Source: Rhodospirillaceae bacterium (lineage in GTDB: Bacteria > Pseudomonadota > Alphaproteobacteria > MPNO01 > UBA2964). From it: 32,800 bases of DNA. The stretch's first letter is position 1; every line of letters begins with the position of its first letter. Below are positions 23,657-30,608 of this stretch, piece after piece. The stretch covers positions 1-32,800 of the forward strand of contig JABJKO010000080.1 in NCBI GenBank assembly GCA_018660305.1, given 5' to 3'. The notes beneath the pieces are model-generated. The model did not search any database and had not been told where the DNA came from. It was given only the letters and a program-made list of their open reading frames with translations. The position numbers and the translations under genes are program-made.

Positions 23657-25240
23657 ATGTCGGATACCAATTTACCGGTTTTGATTGCAGGTGGCGGTCC
23701 CGTGGGGTTGGCGCTGGCGGTGGAGCTTGGTCTGCGCGATATCCCCTGCACCCTGGTGGAGAAACGCGACGGCAAGCTGACGGTGCCCCGCATGAGCCAG
23801 GTCAGTACCCGCGGCATGGAATTCTGCCGCCGCTGGGGGATCGCGGAAGAAGTCCGCAATGCGGTCTGGACGAATACCCACACGCTCGATTTCGTTTATC
23901 TGACAAGCCTCACCGGCGATGAGATCGCGCGCCTGAAAGTCCCGTCCTATCAGGAACGGGGACCGCTTGATTACACCCCCGAAGGGCCGTGTCATTGCCC
24001 TCAAATCTACTTCGACCCGATCCTGGCGGAACTTGCCGGATCCTTTCCCAGCGTGACATTGCGATACAACACTGCGCTGGAAAGTTTCGAACAGGAGGGT
24101 GAGACAATTCACGCCCATCTGGTGGATAGCGTCACCGGCGCGACGGAAACCGTGACCGCCCGCTATCTCGTGGGCTGCGATGGGCCCGGCGGGGTGGTCC
24201 GTGAGGCGTTGGGTATCGAGCTGGGTGGTCTGGGCGGTATCGCCAACAGCATCAATATTTTCTTCCGCTCGCCGGATTTATCGGAGCTGCATGACAAGGG
24301 GTGGGCGCGGTTTTACCGATGTATCGACGAGAGTGGCAGCTGGGGTGAAATGATTGCCATCGACGGGCGCGAACTATGGCGTCTGACAATTTATGATCAC
24401 AAGGAAGGCGAGATCGATGCCGATTCCTACCTCCGCCGCCTCGCCGGGCGCGATTTCCCCTACGAAATTCTATCCGTGCTGCCGTGGGAGAGACGGGATT
24501 ACCTTGCCGAGCATCTGCGCCGGAGCAATGTGTTTATCGCCGGCGATACCGCGCATCAGGTCTCACCCACCGGCGGGCTTGGCATGCATACCGGTGTGTG
24601 CGAGGCGGTCAATCTGGGCTGGAAACTGGCCGCCATGATCGAGGGATGGGGCGGCCCGGCATTGCTTGATTCCTACGAAATCGAATGCCGTCCCATGGCG
24701 GCCTACAATGTGGAAATATCCACCCGGTCTTTTCACAACATCGTCGGCCTTCCCGGGAGCAGATCTGTCGAAGACGTCTTTCCAAAGGACGATCTGGAAG
24801 CCGCTAACGTGCAGCTTCGTAATCTGACCATTCCCGACTTCACCAAGGTCCAGTTCATTTTCGAAAATTCGCCGGTCTGTGTTTATGACGGCACTGAACC
24901 AGACGCCGCGGAAATGCGAAAGGGAATCCAATCGTCCCAGGCGGGATCCCGCGCCCCCCATGGCTGGGTGGCGGAGGACGAAACCATCTTCGACCGGTTT
25001 GGTCGGGATTTTACGCTACTGCGGTTCGGTAACGCGCCCGAAGATGCCGGGGAAATTGTGCAGGCGGCGGCCGATCGCGGTCTGCCGCTCGCGGTCCTTG
25101 ATATCGCGGACGAAGACCTGACGGCTGTTTATGAAAAGCGTCTGGTACTGGTGCGGCCCGACGGGCATGTGGCGTGGCGCGGCGATGTCTGCCCTTCCGA
25201 TGCCGGCACTGTCATTGACAGGGTACGCGGCGCCGCCTGA
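23657..25240 (+). CDS. Class A FAD-dependent aromatic monooxygenase
   Basis: The 527-residue protein shows the class A flavin hydroxylase motifs: the Rossmann GGGPVGLALAVELGL near residue 12, the DG motif GCDGPGGVVREALG, and the second FAD motif IAGDTAHQVSPTGGLGMHTG. A C-terminal thioredoxin-like domain ending LVLVRPDGHVAWRGD is typical of the MhpA/TfdB/PheA branch. It would hydroxylate a phenolic ring with NAD(P)H and O2, producing the diol that the extradiol-type dioxygenase of the divergent operon could cleave. Last gene of the plus operon, convergent with the SDR gene 21 bases away. Confidence 0.92.
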   Translation: MSDTNLPVLIAGGGPVGLALAVELGLRDIPCTLVEKRDGKLTVPRMSQVSTRGMEFCRRWGIAEEVRNAVWTNTHTLDFVYLTSLTGDEIARLKVPSYQERGPLDYTPEGPCHCPQIYFDPILAELAGSFPSVTLRYNTALESFEQEGETIHAHLVDSVTGATETVTARYLVGCDGPGGVVREALGIELGGLGGIANSINIFFRSPDLSELHDKGWARFYRCIDESGSWGEMIAIDGRELWRLTIYDHKEGEIDADSYLRRLAGRDFPYEILSVLPWERRDYLAEHLRRSNVFIAGDTAHQVSPTGGLGMHTGVCEAVNLGWKLAAMIEGWGGPALLDSYEIECRPMAAYNVEISTRSFHNIVGLPGSRSVEDVFPKDDLEAANVQLRNLTIPDFTKVQFIFENSPVCVYDGTEPDAAEMRKGIQSSQAGSRAPHGWVAEDETIFDRFGRDFTLLRFGNAPEDAGEIVQAAADRGLPLAVLDIADEDLTAVYEKRLVLVRPDGHVAWRGDVCPSDAGTVIDRVRGAA

Positions 25241-25261
25241 CCTCATTTCAGGCCATACCCA

Positions 25262-26086
25262 TCACGGCAGCATGATGGCCCCGCCATTGATGGCGACGCT
25301 TTGACCGGTCACGAAAGCGGCGTCGGGCGACAGGAGTATGGCCACCATGCCGGCGATGTCATCGGGATGACCGACCCGGCCCAGCGGTACTTTGCTGCCG
25401 CGCTCGCGGAGATTTTCCAGCGTCACGCCAGAGGCTTCGAGCGGTTGCCTTGTTTCCGAGACGCCGGGGATGATGGCGTTGACGCGGATGCCGAACGCGG
25501 CCCATTCGGTGGCCAGGGTCTTGGTCATGGCGATCAGCCCGGCCTTGGTGGCGGCATAGTGGATGCCGTTGACCGCGCCTTGAATGGCCCGTCCCGACGC
25601 GAAATTGATGATGACGCCCCGCTTGTTGTCCATCATCTGGCGGCCAAAGGCCTGACAGGCGAGGAACGAGCCGGTGAGGTTGACCGCCAGTGTGCGGTTC
25701 CACATCTCCAGCGGTACATCGATGGACGGCGCGCGGGGATGAATGCCCGCATTGTTGACCACGGCGTAGACCGTTCCGAACTGGTTGAGCACCGCCTTGG
25801 CGGCATCGGCGATGTTGTCCGCATCGCCCATGTCGCAATGGAAAAACGATGCCTCGGCGCCCGCCTCGCGGCACAGGGCGACGGTCTCCTCGCCGCCCTC
25901 ATCGACGATGTCCCAGATCGCCAGCCTGGCACCATCCCGGGCGAGACGCCTTGCGATGGCGCGGCCGAACCCGTGCGCAGCCCCGGTGACGACCACAACG
26001 TCGCCGGGTTTAAGCCCGTCGCGCACGATGCCGGCACCCGCCTCCTCGATGGCCGCATCGAGGTTGTCGGAATTGATATCGGTCAT
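25262..26086 (-). CDS. Short-chain dehydrogenase/reductase
   Basis: The 274-residue protein is a classical SDR: cofactor motif TGAAHGFGRAIA near the start with D after LAIWD (favouring NAD(H) over NADP(H)), the NNAGIHPRAPS segment, and the catalytic Ser-Tyr-Lys in NFASGRAIQGAVNGIHYAATK. The first 25 residues before VVVTGAA are an extra leader. It probably oxidises or reduces a hydroxyl or keto group in the same catabolic route. It follows the LVIVD-repeat gene by 25 bases and is in the same minus operon. Confidence 0.92.
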   Translation of the reverse strand: MTDINSDNLDAAIEEAGAGIVRDGLKPGDVVVVTGAAHGFGRAIARRLARDGARLAIWDIVDEGGEETVALCREAGAEASFFHCDMGDADNIADAAKAVLNQFGTVYAVVNNAGIHPRAPSIDVPLEMWNRTLAVNLTGSFLACQAFGRQMMDNKRGVIINFASGRAIQGAVNGIHYAATKAGLIAMTKTLATEWAAFGIRVNAIIPGVSETRQPLEASGVTLENLRERGSKVPLGRVGHPDDIAGMVAILLSPDAAFVTGQSVAINGGAIMLP

Positions 26087-26111
26087 ATGGCCGGTTCCCT
26101 GATGAAATTCC

Positions 26112-27302
26112 TCAGCCGTTGAATTCGATCACATCGAAGCCGTGGGCCTTGTCGGTGACGTAGAGAAGCCCGCGATCATCCATGGAGACATCGTTGGTCT
26201 GCGGCGCATTGGTGCCCTTGCCGGGTTCCGGGATGAAATAGCCGATTTCTTCCGGGTTGGTGGGATCCTTGAAATCCAGGATACGCAGCCCGGCGGCGAA
26301 CCAGGTGACGTAAGTCCGCGTGTCGTCGATCTTTTCGCGGAACTGATGAGCGCCAAACCGGCCGCCCACCTTGCTGGCCTCCGTGTAAGGCGATCCTTCC
26401 TCCGGCACGTGATAGGTGGACAGCAATTCAAGATTGGTCGGGTCGGTGACGTCGAACACATAGAACGGCCCGTGGGGCTGGCCGGCGTCATCGCCACGGC
26501 TGGAGCGTTCCTCGTCGGTGGCGATGGCGATATCACGGCCGGCCACCGGGAACGGCACGCGTAACAATGTGTGGCTGGGTTCCTTCGCTTCCGGATGCGG
26601 GTTGTAAGTCGAGAGTGTCTTGGGGTTGGACAGATCGCTCACATCGATCACCGCGAAGCCCGACATCCACAGCCCGGCATACATCTTGTCCTCATGGCGC
26701 ATGGCGTGATGCAGCCGGTGTTCCGCCTTGAGAGGGTTGGGCTCTTCGCCGCCTGCCACGTTCTGGCCCGGCATCCACCAGCGCCCCACCTCCTCAAGCT
26801 TGCTCGGGTTCTTGAGGTCGTAGATCACCAGGATATTGCCGACGAATCCTTCCACCTCGGTGGAGATATAGGCGTAGTTCTCATCCATATCGAAGCGATG
26901 CACGCCCTTGCCGAAGGTCTTCTGGAAATTGATCAGCTTGGGGTTCGTCCGGTCCTTAATGTCGTAGAGCTTGAAACCACCTTCATCGAAACCGGGATCG
27001 AACCGAACGCCCTTCTGGGGCCGTTGCTCGCTATTGACGATCATGAGATCGCCCGCCACCCGCACCTTGTGCGAATGGGTCTGCGGGTTGTCCAGCATCA
27101 AGGTCGACAAATGCTCCGGCTTCTCGGGGTCCGAGATGTCCAGGATGGTGGTGCCTTCCGGCCCGTACATGTAGCCGAGATAGGCATAGTTGCCCTCGAC
27201 AAAGACCTGCCCCGCGCCGCCCAAATCCAGCCGGCACAGATGCTTCACGTTATCCGACGAATAGGTGACCACGTCCGATTTGGTCTGCAGAATCTCGCCC
27301 AT
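26112..27302 (-). CDS. LVIVD-repeat beta-propeller protein
   Basis: ATG 27302 has gggagaga upstream and gives 396 residues; a longer frame to 27353 lacks a ribosome site. The protein is a series of beta-propeller blades of the LVIVD type, each with a pattern like YAYLGYM followed by ILDISDPEKPE, ILVIYDLKNPSK, FAVIDVSDLSNPK, FYVFDVTDPTN, LRILDFKDPTN and YVTDKAHGFDV. No signal peptide is visible, so it may act in the cytoplasm. LVIVD proteins have no general function, though some propellers of similar shape bind metals or act as lactonases. It forms an operon with the SDR downstream. Confidence 0.85.
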   Translation of the reverse strand: MGEILQTKSDVVTYSSDNVKHLCRLDLGGAGQVFVEGNYAYLGYMYGPEGTTILDISDPEKPEHLSTLMLDNPQTHSHKVRVAGDLMIVNSEQRPQKGVRFDPGFDEGGFKLYDIKDRTNPKLINFQKTFGKGVHRFDMDENYAYISTEVEGFVGNILVIYDLKNPSKLEEVGRWWMPGQNVAGGEEPNPLKAEHRLHHAMRHEDKMYAGLWMSGFAVIDVSDLSNPKTLSTYNPHPEAKEPSHTLLRVPFPVAGRDIAIATDEERSSRGDDAGQPHGPFYVFDVTDPTNLELLSTYHVPEEGSPYTEASKVGGRFGAHQFREKIDDTRTYVTWFAAGLRILDFKDPTNPEEIGYFIPEPGKGTNAPQTNDVSMDDRGLLYVTDKAHGFDVIEFNG

Positions 27303-27534
27303 CTTGTCTCTCCCCAATGCTGATTTATGGCTGCCGCGTTGCGGCATTGCCACAAGCGTACTGCGTTTGCGGGCAGGCTGTCACCGGGGTCGGATATGAT
27401 AGGCAATCGTAACGAAAAAACGTCCGGTATCGGGCTGAGAACGGACCTGAATCCGAATGGTCATTCAGGCCCGTTTGTCACCAGAGTCGGAAGTCGGCAC
27501 TTGTTGCGAAGTAACCCTAATTCGTAATCGTCAG

Positions 27535-27552
27535 GTGTCGGAATTATTTACA
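27535..27552 (+). promoter_or_regulatory. Putative activator site, copy 1 (GTGTCGGAATTATTTACA)
   Basis: This 18-base sequence is identical to the one at 29633-29650. Each copy starts exactly 82 bases upstream of a sigma-54 promoter that serves a PEP-CTERM gene. The ends TGT...ACA form a partial dyad. Position and conservation fit an enhancer for a sigma-54 activator. PrsR-type regulators control PEP-CTERM genes in other bacteria; that this is such a site is inference. Confidence 0.75.
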
Positions 27553-27616
27553 ACTTCGACTTTGGCCCAATCCTCTTAACCAGTGTCATCGGCCTAAGAG
27601 CCCGCGTTAACCCGAT

Positions 27617-27632
27617 TGGCATGGGATTTGCA
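27617..27632 (+). promoter_or_regulatory. Sigma-54 (-24/-12) promoter of the small PEP-CTERM gene
   Basis: TGGCATGGGATTTGCA matches the RpoN consensus TGGCAYRNNNNTTGCW at every fixed position, with GG (27618-27619) and GC (27630-27631) at the required 10-base spacing. The start of transcription would be near 27643, giving a leader of about 30 bases before the ATG at 27674. Confidence 0.85.
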
Positions 27633-27673
27633 TGATTGATACTGCACGCAAATTTCGATCAAAGGAGTTAGTA

Positions 27674-27847
27674 ATGAAAATCAGAAAAGTCTTGGACATC
27701 GTCATTCTGACCACCGGCGCCTTGCTCGTGGCCGGACCTGCATCAGCGATTGTTATTCAGCCAATTCCGGAACCCGGCACCCTGAGCATTTTTGGAATTG
27801 GAGCCGGCGCGTTATATTTGATCGCGAGACATAAGCGCCGCAAATAA
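27674..27847 (+). CDS. Minimal PEP-CTERM sorting-signal protein, 57 residues
   Basis: ATG 27674 has an aaggag site 8 bases upstream; the frame from 27632 adds residues that overlap the promoter. The protein is a signal peptide (positive MKIRK start, hydrophobic core, probable cleavage after ASA at residue 25), then only about six residues (IVIQPI), then the PEP motif at 32-34 (IPEPGT), a hydrophobic helix and the basic tail RHKRRK. That is the complete tripartite exosortase recognition signal with almost no mature domain. After processing, a peptide of a few residues would remain. Regulation is by the sigma-54 promoter upstream. Function unknown. Confidence 0.85.
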   Translation: MKIRKVLDIVILTTGALLVAGPASAIVIQPIPEPGTLSIFGIGAGALYLIARHKRRK

Positions 27848-27907
27848 TCGGCCAGATGGCTGTAGCTTGAAACGACTAGCTGCCGCTCAAAATATTACGA
27901 CAAGCAA

Positions 27908-27950
27908 TCAGAGTCGGTGGCTCTCCGGATCCGGAACCACCGGTCTCTGA
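27908..27950 (+). other. Large stem-loop between small PEP-CTERM and SGNH genes
   Basis: Three nested arms pair: tcagag/ctctga (27908-27913, 27945-27950), cggtgg/ccaccg (27915-27920, 27937-27942) and the inner palindrome tccggatccgga (27924-27935). It lies 60 bases past the PEP-CTERM stop and 16 bases before the next start. No T run follows, so it could be a stability or partial-termination element that lowers expression of the downstream gene. Confidence 0.6.
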
Positions 27951-27966
27951 TGAGCGATTTCGGCAA

Positions 27967-29169
27967 ATGAGATTGATGAAAATCATAACTGTGAACCTGG
28001 GTGTGACATTGCTGTTGCTCATAGGCATCAATGTGATAGCGGCGCTCCTTTACGATGCCAAAACCCTATTGAAACCCGGTTTCAATCCTGCCGAACAGAT
28101 AAGCCAGAAAATTGACCAGCAATATGCATTGGCGCCTTACAAAGACAAAAAGGCCGGCTATCAGATTCTAAGTGAAGTCGAAAACATGGGAACCGACTAT
28201 AAGTCGTTCGTTGGTTGGTCCCGCAAGCCGTATCGGGGAAAGACAACGACGGTTGATGAAGCAGGGGATCGTCAGCATTCAGGAGAAAGTAGCACCCCGA
28301 CCGGCACCGTCCGCTTATTCGGTGGATCAGCAATGTGGGGTAGAGGCGCCGCGGATCAAGGAACGATTCCCGCTCTCCTAAACCGCGCCTTTCCCGACTA
28401 TCAGGTTTTTAATCATGGGGAGGCAGGATTCACCAGTCGCCAGGCCCTTGCTCGCCTTATAAATATTGCTAATCAAGCCGAAGATCTCGGCACCGTCGTG
28501 TTTTATGACGGCGTCAACGATATTTACACCCATTGTTGGACGAAGGGGGGCATCAACACGCACGCGCGAGAGAGATATATACGAGGACGGCTTGATGGAG
28601 ATGTTGAAAACGAAACCCTGCTCCAGAAACTTGAAAACACCAGTTTGGGTCCTGTCTTCTTAACCGAAACATACAAATTATTGCTCAGCGCCAAAGAATA
28701 TTTGGCTCCTAGTAAGGGCCCCGTGAAACAAACAATCAAATCTCGTTCCAGATGCCAGAACGATCCCCGCTATGCGCGGCGCGTTGCGATGACATTGATT
28801 GAAAACTGGAAGCTGGCCAAATCCATCGTCGAAGCGCGTGGGGGGAGGTTTATCGCCGTACTGCAGCCTGTCATCTACATGGGCCGACCAGTGACAGAGC
28901 ACGTAAAAAAACCAAAAGATTTGCCGCGCCTCGAAGGTGATTACAAATCCATTTACCCAATAATACAGTCTGAACTGCGTAAAATGTCCGCTAGTTGGGT
29001 TGCCGATTTCACCGATGTGTTTGACGTTGACGAACCGCTTTATATTGATTTCTGCCATGTTACGGAAATCGGAAATACGTTCGTGGTAAAGCGCCTGGCG
29101 GCATTAATGCGAAACTCGGTCAATATTTCCCTCAATGGTGTGCCCATCAGTGCGCCAACGCAGAATTAA
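27967..29169 (+). CDS. Membrane-anchored SGNH-hydrolase-like protein
   Basis: The 400-residue protein starts with a short basic segment and one hydrophobic helix (about residues 6-28), probably a membrane anchor with the rest outside the cytoplasm. The SGNH blocks are recognisable: block I GGSAMWG with S121 in place of the usual GDS, block II G in NHGEAGFTS, block III DGVND with N184, and block V DFCH with D361 and H364. Such proteins often add or remove acyl groups on exopolysaccharides. It follows the small PEP-CTERM gene and may share its sigma-54 transcript. An alternative start is at 27976. Base composition is lower in G+C than in the catabolic genes. Confidence 0.75.
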   Translation: MRLMKIITVNLGVTLLLLIGINVIAALLYDAKTLLKPGFNPAEQISQKIDQQYALAPYKDKKAGYQILSEVENMGTDYKSFVGWSRKPYRGKTTTVDEAGDRQHSGESSTPTGTVRLFGGSAMWGRGAADQGTIPALLNRAFPDYQVFNHGEAGFTSRQALARLINIANQAEDLGTVVFYDGVNDIYTHCWTKGGINTHARERYIRGRLDGDVENETLLQKLENTSLGPVFLTETYKLLLSAKEYLAPSKGPVKQTIKSRSRCQNDPRYARRVAMTLIENWKLAKSIVEARGGRFIAVLQPVIYMGRPVTEHVKKPKDLPRLEGDYKSIYPIIQSELRKMSASWVADFTDVFDVDEPLYIDFCHVTEIGNTFVVKRLAALMRNSVNISLNGVPISAPTQN

Positions 29170-29201
29170 TGCGTGATTGTCGCTAAAAATACCCCGCGTC
29201 A

Positions 29202-29365
29202 TGTTCCTGCACGAAAAGGAGCTGATGACCGAGGAGGATTTCCAGGACTTCGTCTTCACCAACCCGGTGACATTCGCGATCCGGATCAACCCGGATTATT
29301 TCAAGGGAACCGTCGTGGAAGGCGAGGTCGACAAGTTCTTGAGGGAGCGCGGAAAGGCCGCCTGA
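29202..29365 (+). pseudogene. C-terminal remnant of an amidohydrolase-2 family protein
   Basis: From about 29202 one frame reads MFLHEKELMTEEDFQDFVF then TNPVTFAIRINPDYFKGTV and ends VDKFLRERGKAA. This is the typical C-terminal end of larger metal-dependent amidohydrolases (EEDF..F.F.NPV...NPD.FKGT.VE). The catalytic domain, normally about 300 residues upstream, is absent; the SGNH gene ends only about 30 bases before. No good ribosome site precedes it. It is best read as a stump left when the PEP-CTERM segment replaced the rest of the gene. Confidence 0.7.
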
Positions 29366-29632
29366 CGGCACCTTTTAAGGACGGCGGCCCCTGCAATCGG
29401 CCCGCTTTTCTCATCTGCGGGATGTGTCGGTTCGGGAAAAAGCTGCTAAAAAATGCGTCGGCGGTGACTCCATAAATCAGACAAAACACAAAACCACCTT
29501 GGATCAGACTCTATACACCTTCTGTCAGGAAGGGACGTTCGTTTGTGGAAGAACGTCGATCACGCAACGGTGATATTTGGATGTCGGTAGATTTTACAGT
29601 TTTTCGGCCAAAACTCCGAAACCGGCTAAAAA

Positions 29633-29650
29633 GTGTCGGAATTATTTACA
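29633..29650 (+). promoter_or_regulatory. Putative activator site, copy 2 (GTGTCGGAATTATTTACA)
   Basis: Identical over all 18 bases to the site at 27535-27552 and again 82 bases upstream of the first base of a sigma-54 promoter. The DNA between motif and promoter differs between the two loci, so the match is not simply a long recent duplication. Confidence 0.75.
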
Positions 29651-29714
29651 GTTGGGGTTAATGAGCAAATTACCATTATTCATAAGCCTTTGATATTCAA
29701 CAAAAGTCGAAAGT

Positions 29715-29730
29715 TGGCATGATTCTTGCA
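29715..29730 (+). promoter_or_regulatory. Sigma-54 (-24/-12) promoter of the larger PEP-CTERM gene
   Basis: TGGCATGATTCTTGCA fits the RpoN consensus fully, with GG at 29716-29717 and GC at 29728-29729. Transcription would begin near 29741, leaving a leader of about 44 bases before ATG 29785. Confidence 0.85.
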
Positions 29731-29784
29731 TGGTTAACGGGAATCGTCCGGTGTGGCGGTAACAATCTTGTAGGGAGATGCGAC

Positions 29785-30450
29785 ATGGGTTCCAAATTTC
29801 GAAAAGCTGCCGCACTGGCTGTGGCCTCGGTGCTGACCGTTCTAGCGGCAACACCCTCACACGCCATCATCGTGGAGAGAAATTTCTCGCTAGACCTGGA
29901 TCCAAGCCAGTTATTCAACGGCGGGCTCGGGGCGAGTTGGTTCTCCGGCAGTGTAACCTTTGCCCCCCTGACACTTAATGTCGGAGACACTGCCCGAATT
30001 AACGTCGCGTTTGAGAATGGGGAACAATTACAAATTTCCGACGACGATAACCTGTTGGCGGCAATCGGAAACCTCAACGTCGTGGGCGGATCTGGGTCGA
30101 TAAATGTAATATCAGACATGGAGGTTCTTTTCACTGGGACGACCGGAGATGTTTTAAACCCCCTTATGTCGGGAGTTGCGCCCTCAGGTTCGGGTCCCAA
30201 CGCGTTGTCCTCGATAGAATCGGGAAATATCACCAACTCTGTTTTTTCGGCTCAGGGTCTTCGGATCGATTTCGAAGTGGTGTCAGCGACCGCCGGCATC
30301 CCTGAAGAATTTAATAATATGACCCTTTCGCTTTTTAGGGCGGCGACCATGCAAATCAATTCCGCAAATATCCCCGAACCCACCACGCTGGCCCTGTTCG
30401 GTCTCGGTCTTGTGGGTCTCGGTTTTGCTCGGCGTCGCAAGGCTACTTGA
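29785..30450 (+). CDS. PEP-CTERM sorting domain-containing protein
   Basis: ATG 29785 is preceded by agggag and opens a clean signal peptide (cleavage after SHA near residue 27). The frame upstream to 29719 overlaps the sigma-54 promoter and is not used. The mature part, about 170 residues, is rich in Ser, Asn, Gly and Asp and looks like a secreted beta-sandwich (choice-of-anchor type) with no enzyme motif. The C terminus has PEP at 197-199 (NIPEPTTLALFG), a hydrophobic helix and the basic end ARRRKAT. An exosortase would cut and anchor or release it during exopolysaccharide export. No exosortase gene is in the window. Confidence 0.9.
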   Translation: MGSKFRKAAALAVASVLTVLAATPSHAIIVERNFSLDLDPSQLFNGGLGASWFSGSVTFAPLTLNVGDTARINVAFENGEQLQISDDDNLLAAIGNLNVVGGSGSINVISDMEVLFTGTTGDVLNPLMSGVAPSGSGPNALSSIESGNITNSVFSAQGLRIDFEVVSATAGIPEEFNNMTLSLFRAATMQINSANIPEPTTLALFGLGLVGLGFARRRKAT

Positions 30451-30483
30451 CGCCCACTACCTGCAAGCAGAACGATATAGAGG

Positions 30484-30509
30484 CGGCGGTTCTTCGGAGC
30501 CGCCGTTTT
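30484..30509 (+). terminator. Intrinsic terminator after the PEP-CTERM gene
   Basis: cggcggttc (30484-30492) pairs with gagccgccg (30497-30505) around a ttcg tetraloop and is followed by tttt. It lies 33 bases past the PEP-CTERM stop and ends the island's transcription before the convergent oxidoreductase gene. Confidence 0.8.
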
Positions 30510-30608
30510 CGTCCGCGCGTTTCGCAGTTTGTCAAAACCAGACGTAAACGTGACCTGCCAGTCATGTCCGCTATTTGGTTATGATCAGACCCTGCTAGGT
30601 TCCCACCA

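Larger units (their letters stand above)
27303..27673. promoter_or_regulatory. Intergenic region holding the control elements of the small PEP-CTERM gene
   Basis: These 371 bases contain no credible gene. The half nearest 27302 should hold the minus-strand promoter of the LVIVD operon, which I cannot locate. The other half carries an upstream motif (27535-27552) and a sigma-54 promoter (27617-27632), both listed separately, and a degenerate GTCGG-containing copy near 27484-27495. The start of the region is also where the base composition turns more A/T-rich. Confidence 0.6.
29366..29784 (+). promoter_or_regulatory. Control region of the second PEP-CTERM gene
   Basis: No gene is visible. It contains an inverted repeat gacgttc/gaacgtc (29534-29540 and 29551-29557), a degenerate copy of the activator-like motif (TGTCGGTAGATTTTACA, 29582-29598), the exact motif (29633-29650) and a sigma-54 promoter (29715-29730). 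The two motif copies lie 52 bases apart, about five helical turns. A weak hairpin ggccgcc/ggcggcc (29356-29362, 29383-29389) overlaps the end of the amidohydrolase remnant. Confidence 0.6.

Noticed and set aside
27632..27673. Upstream start codon for the small PEP-CTERM protein
   Set aside because: It would begin within the -12 element of the sigma-54 promoter, upstream of the transcription start, and would spoil the signal peptide.
29173..29475. 100-codon frame overlapping the amidohydrolase remnant
   Set aside because: It is out of frame with the recognisable amidohydrolase end, has no motif and starts with GTG without a ribosome site.
29719..29784. Upstream start for the larger PEP-CTERM protein
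   Set aside because: It overlaps the sigma-54 promoter; ATG 29785 has the ribosome site and a proper signal peptide.
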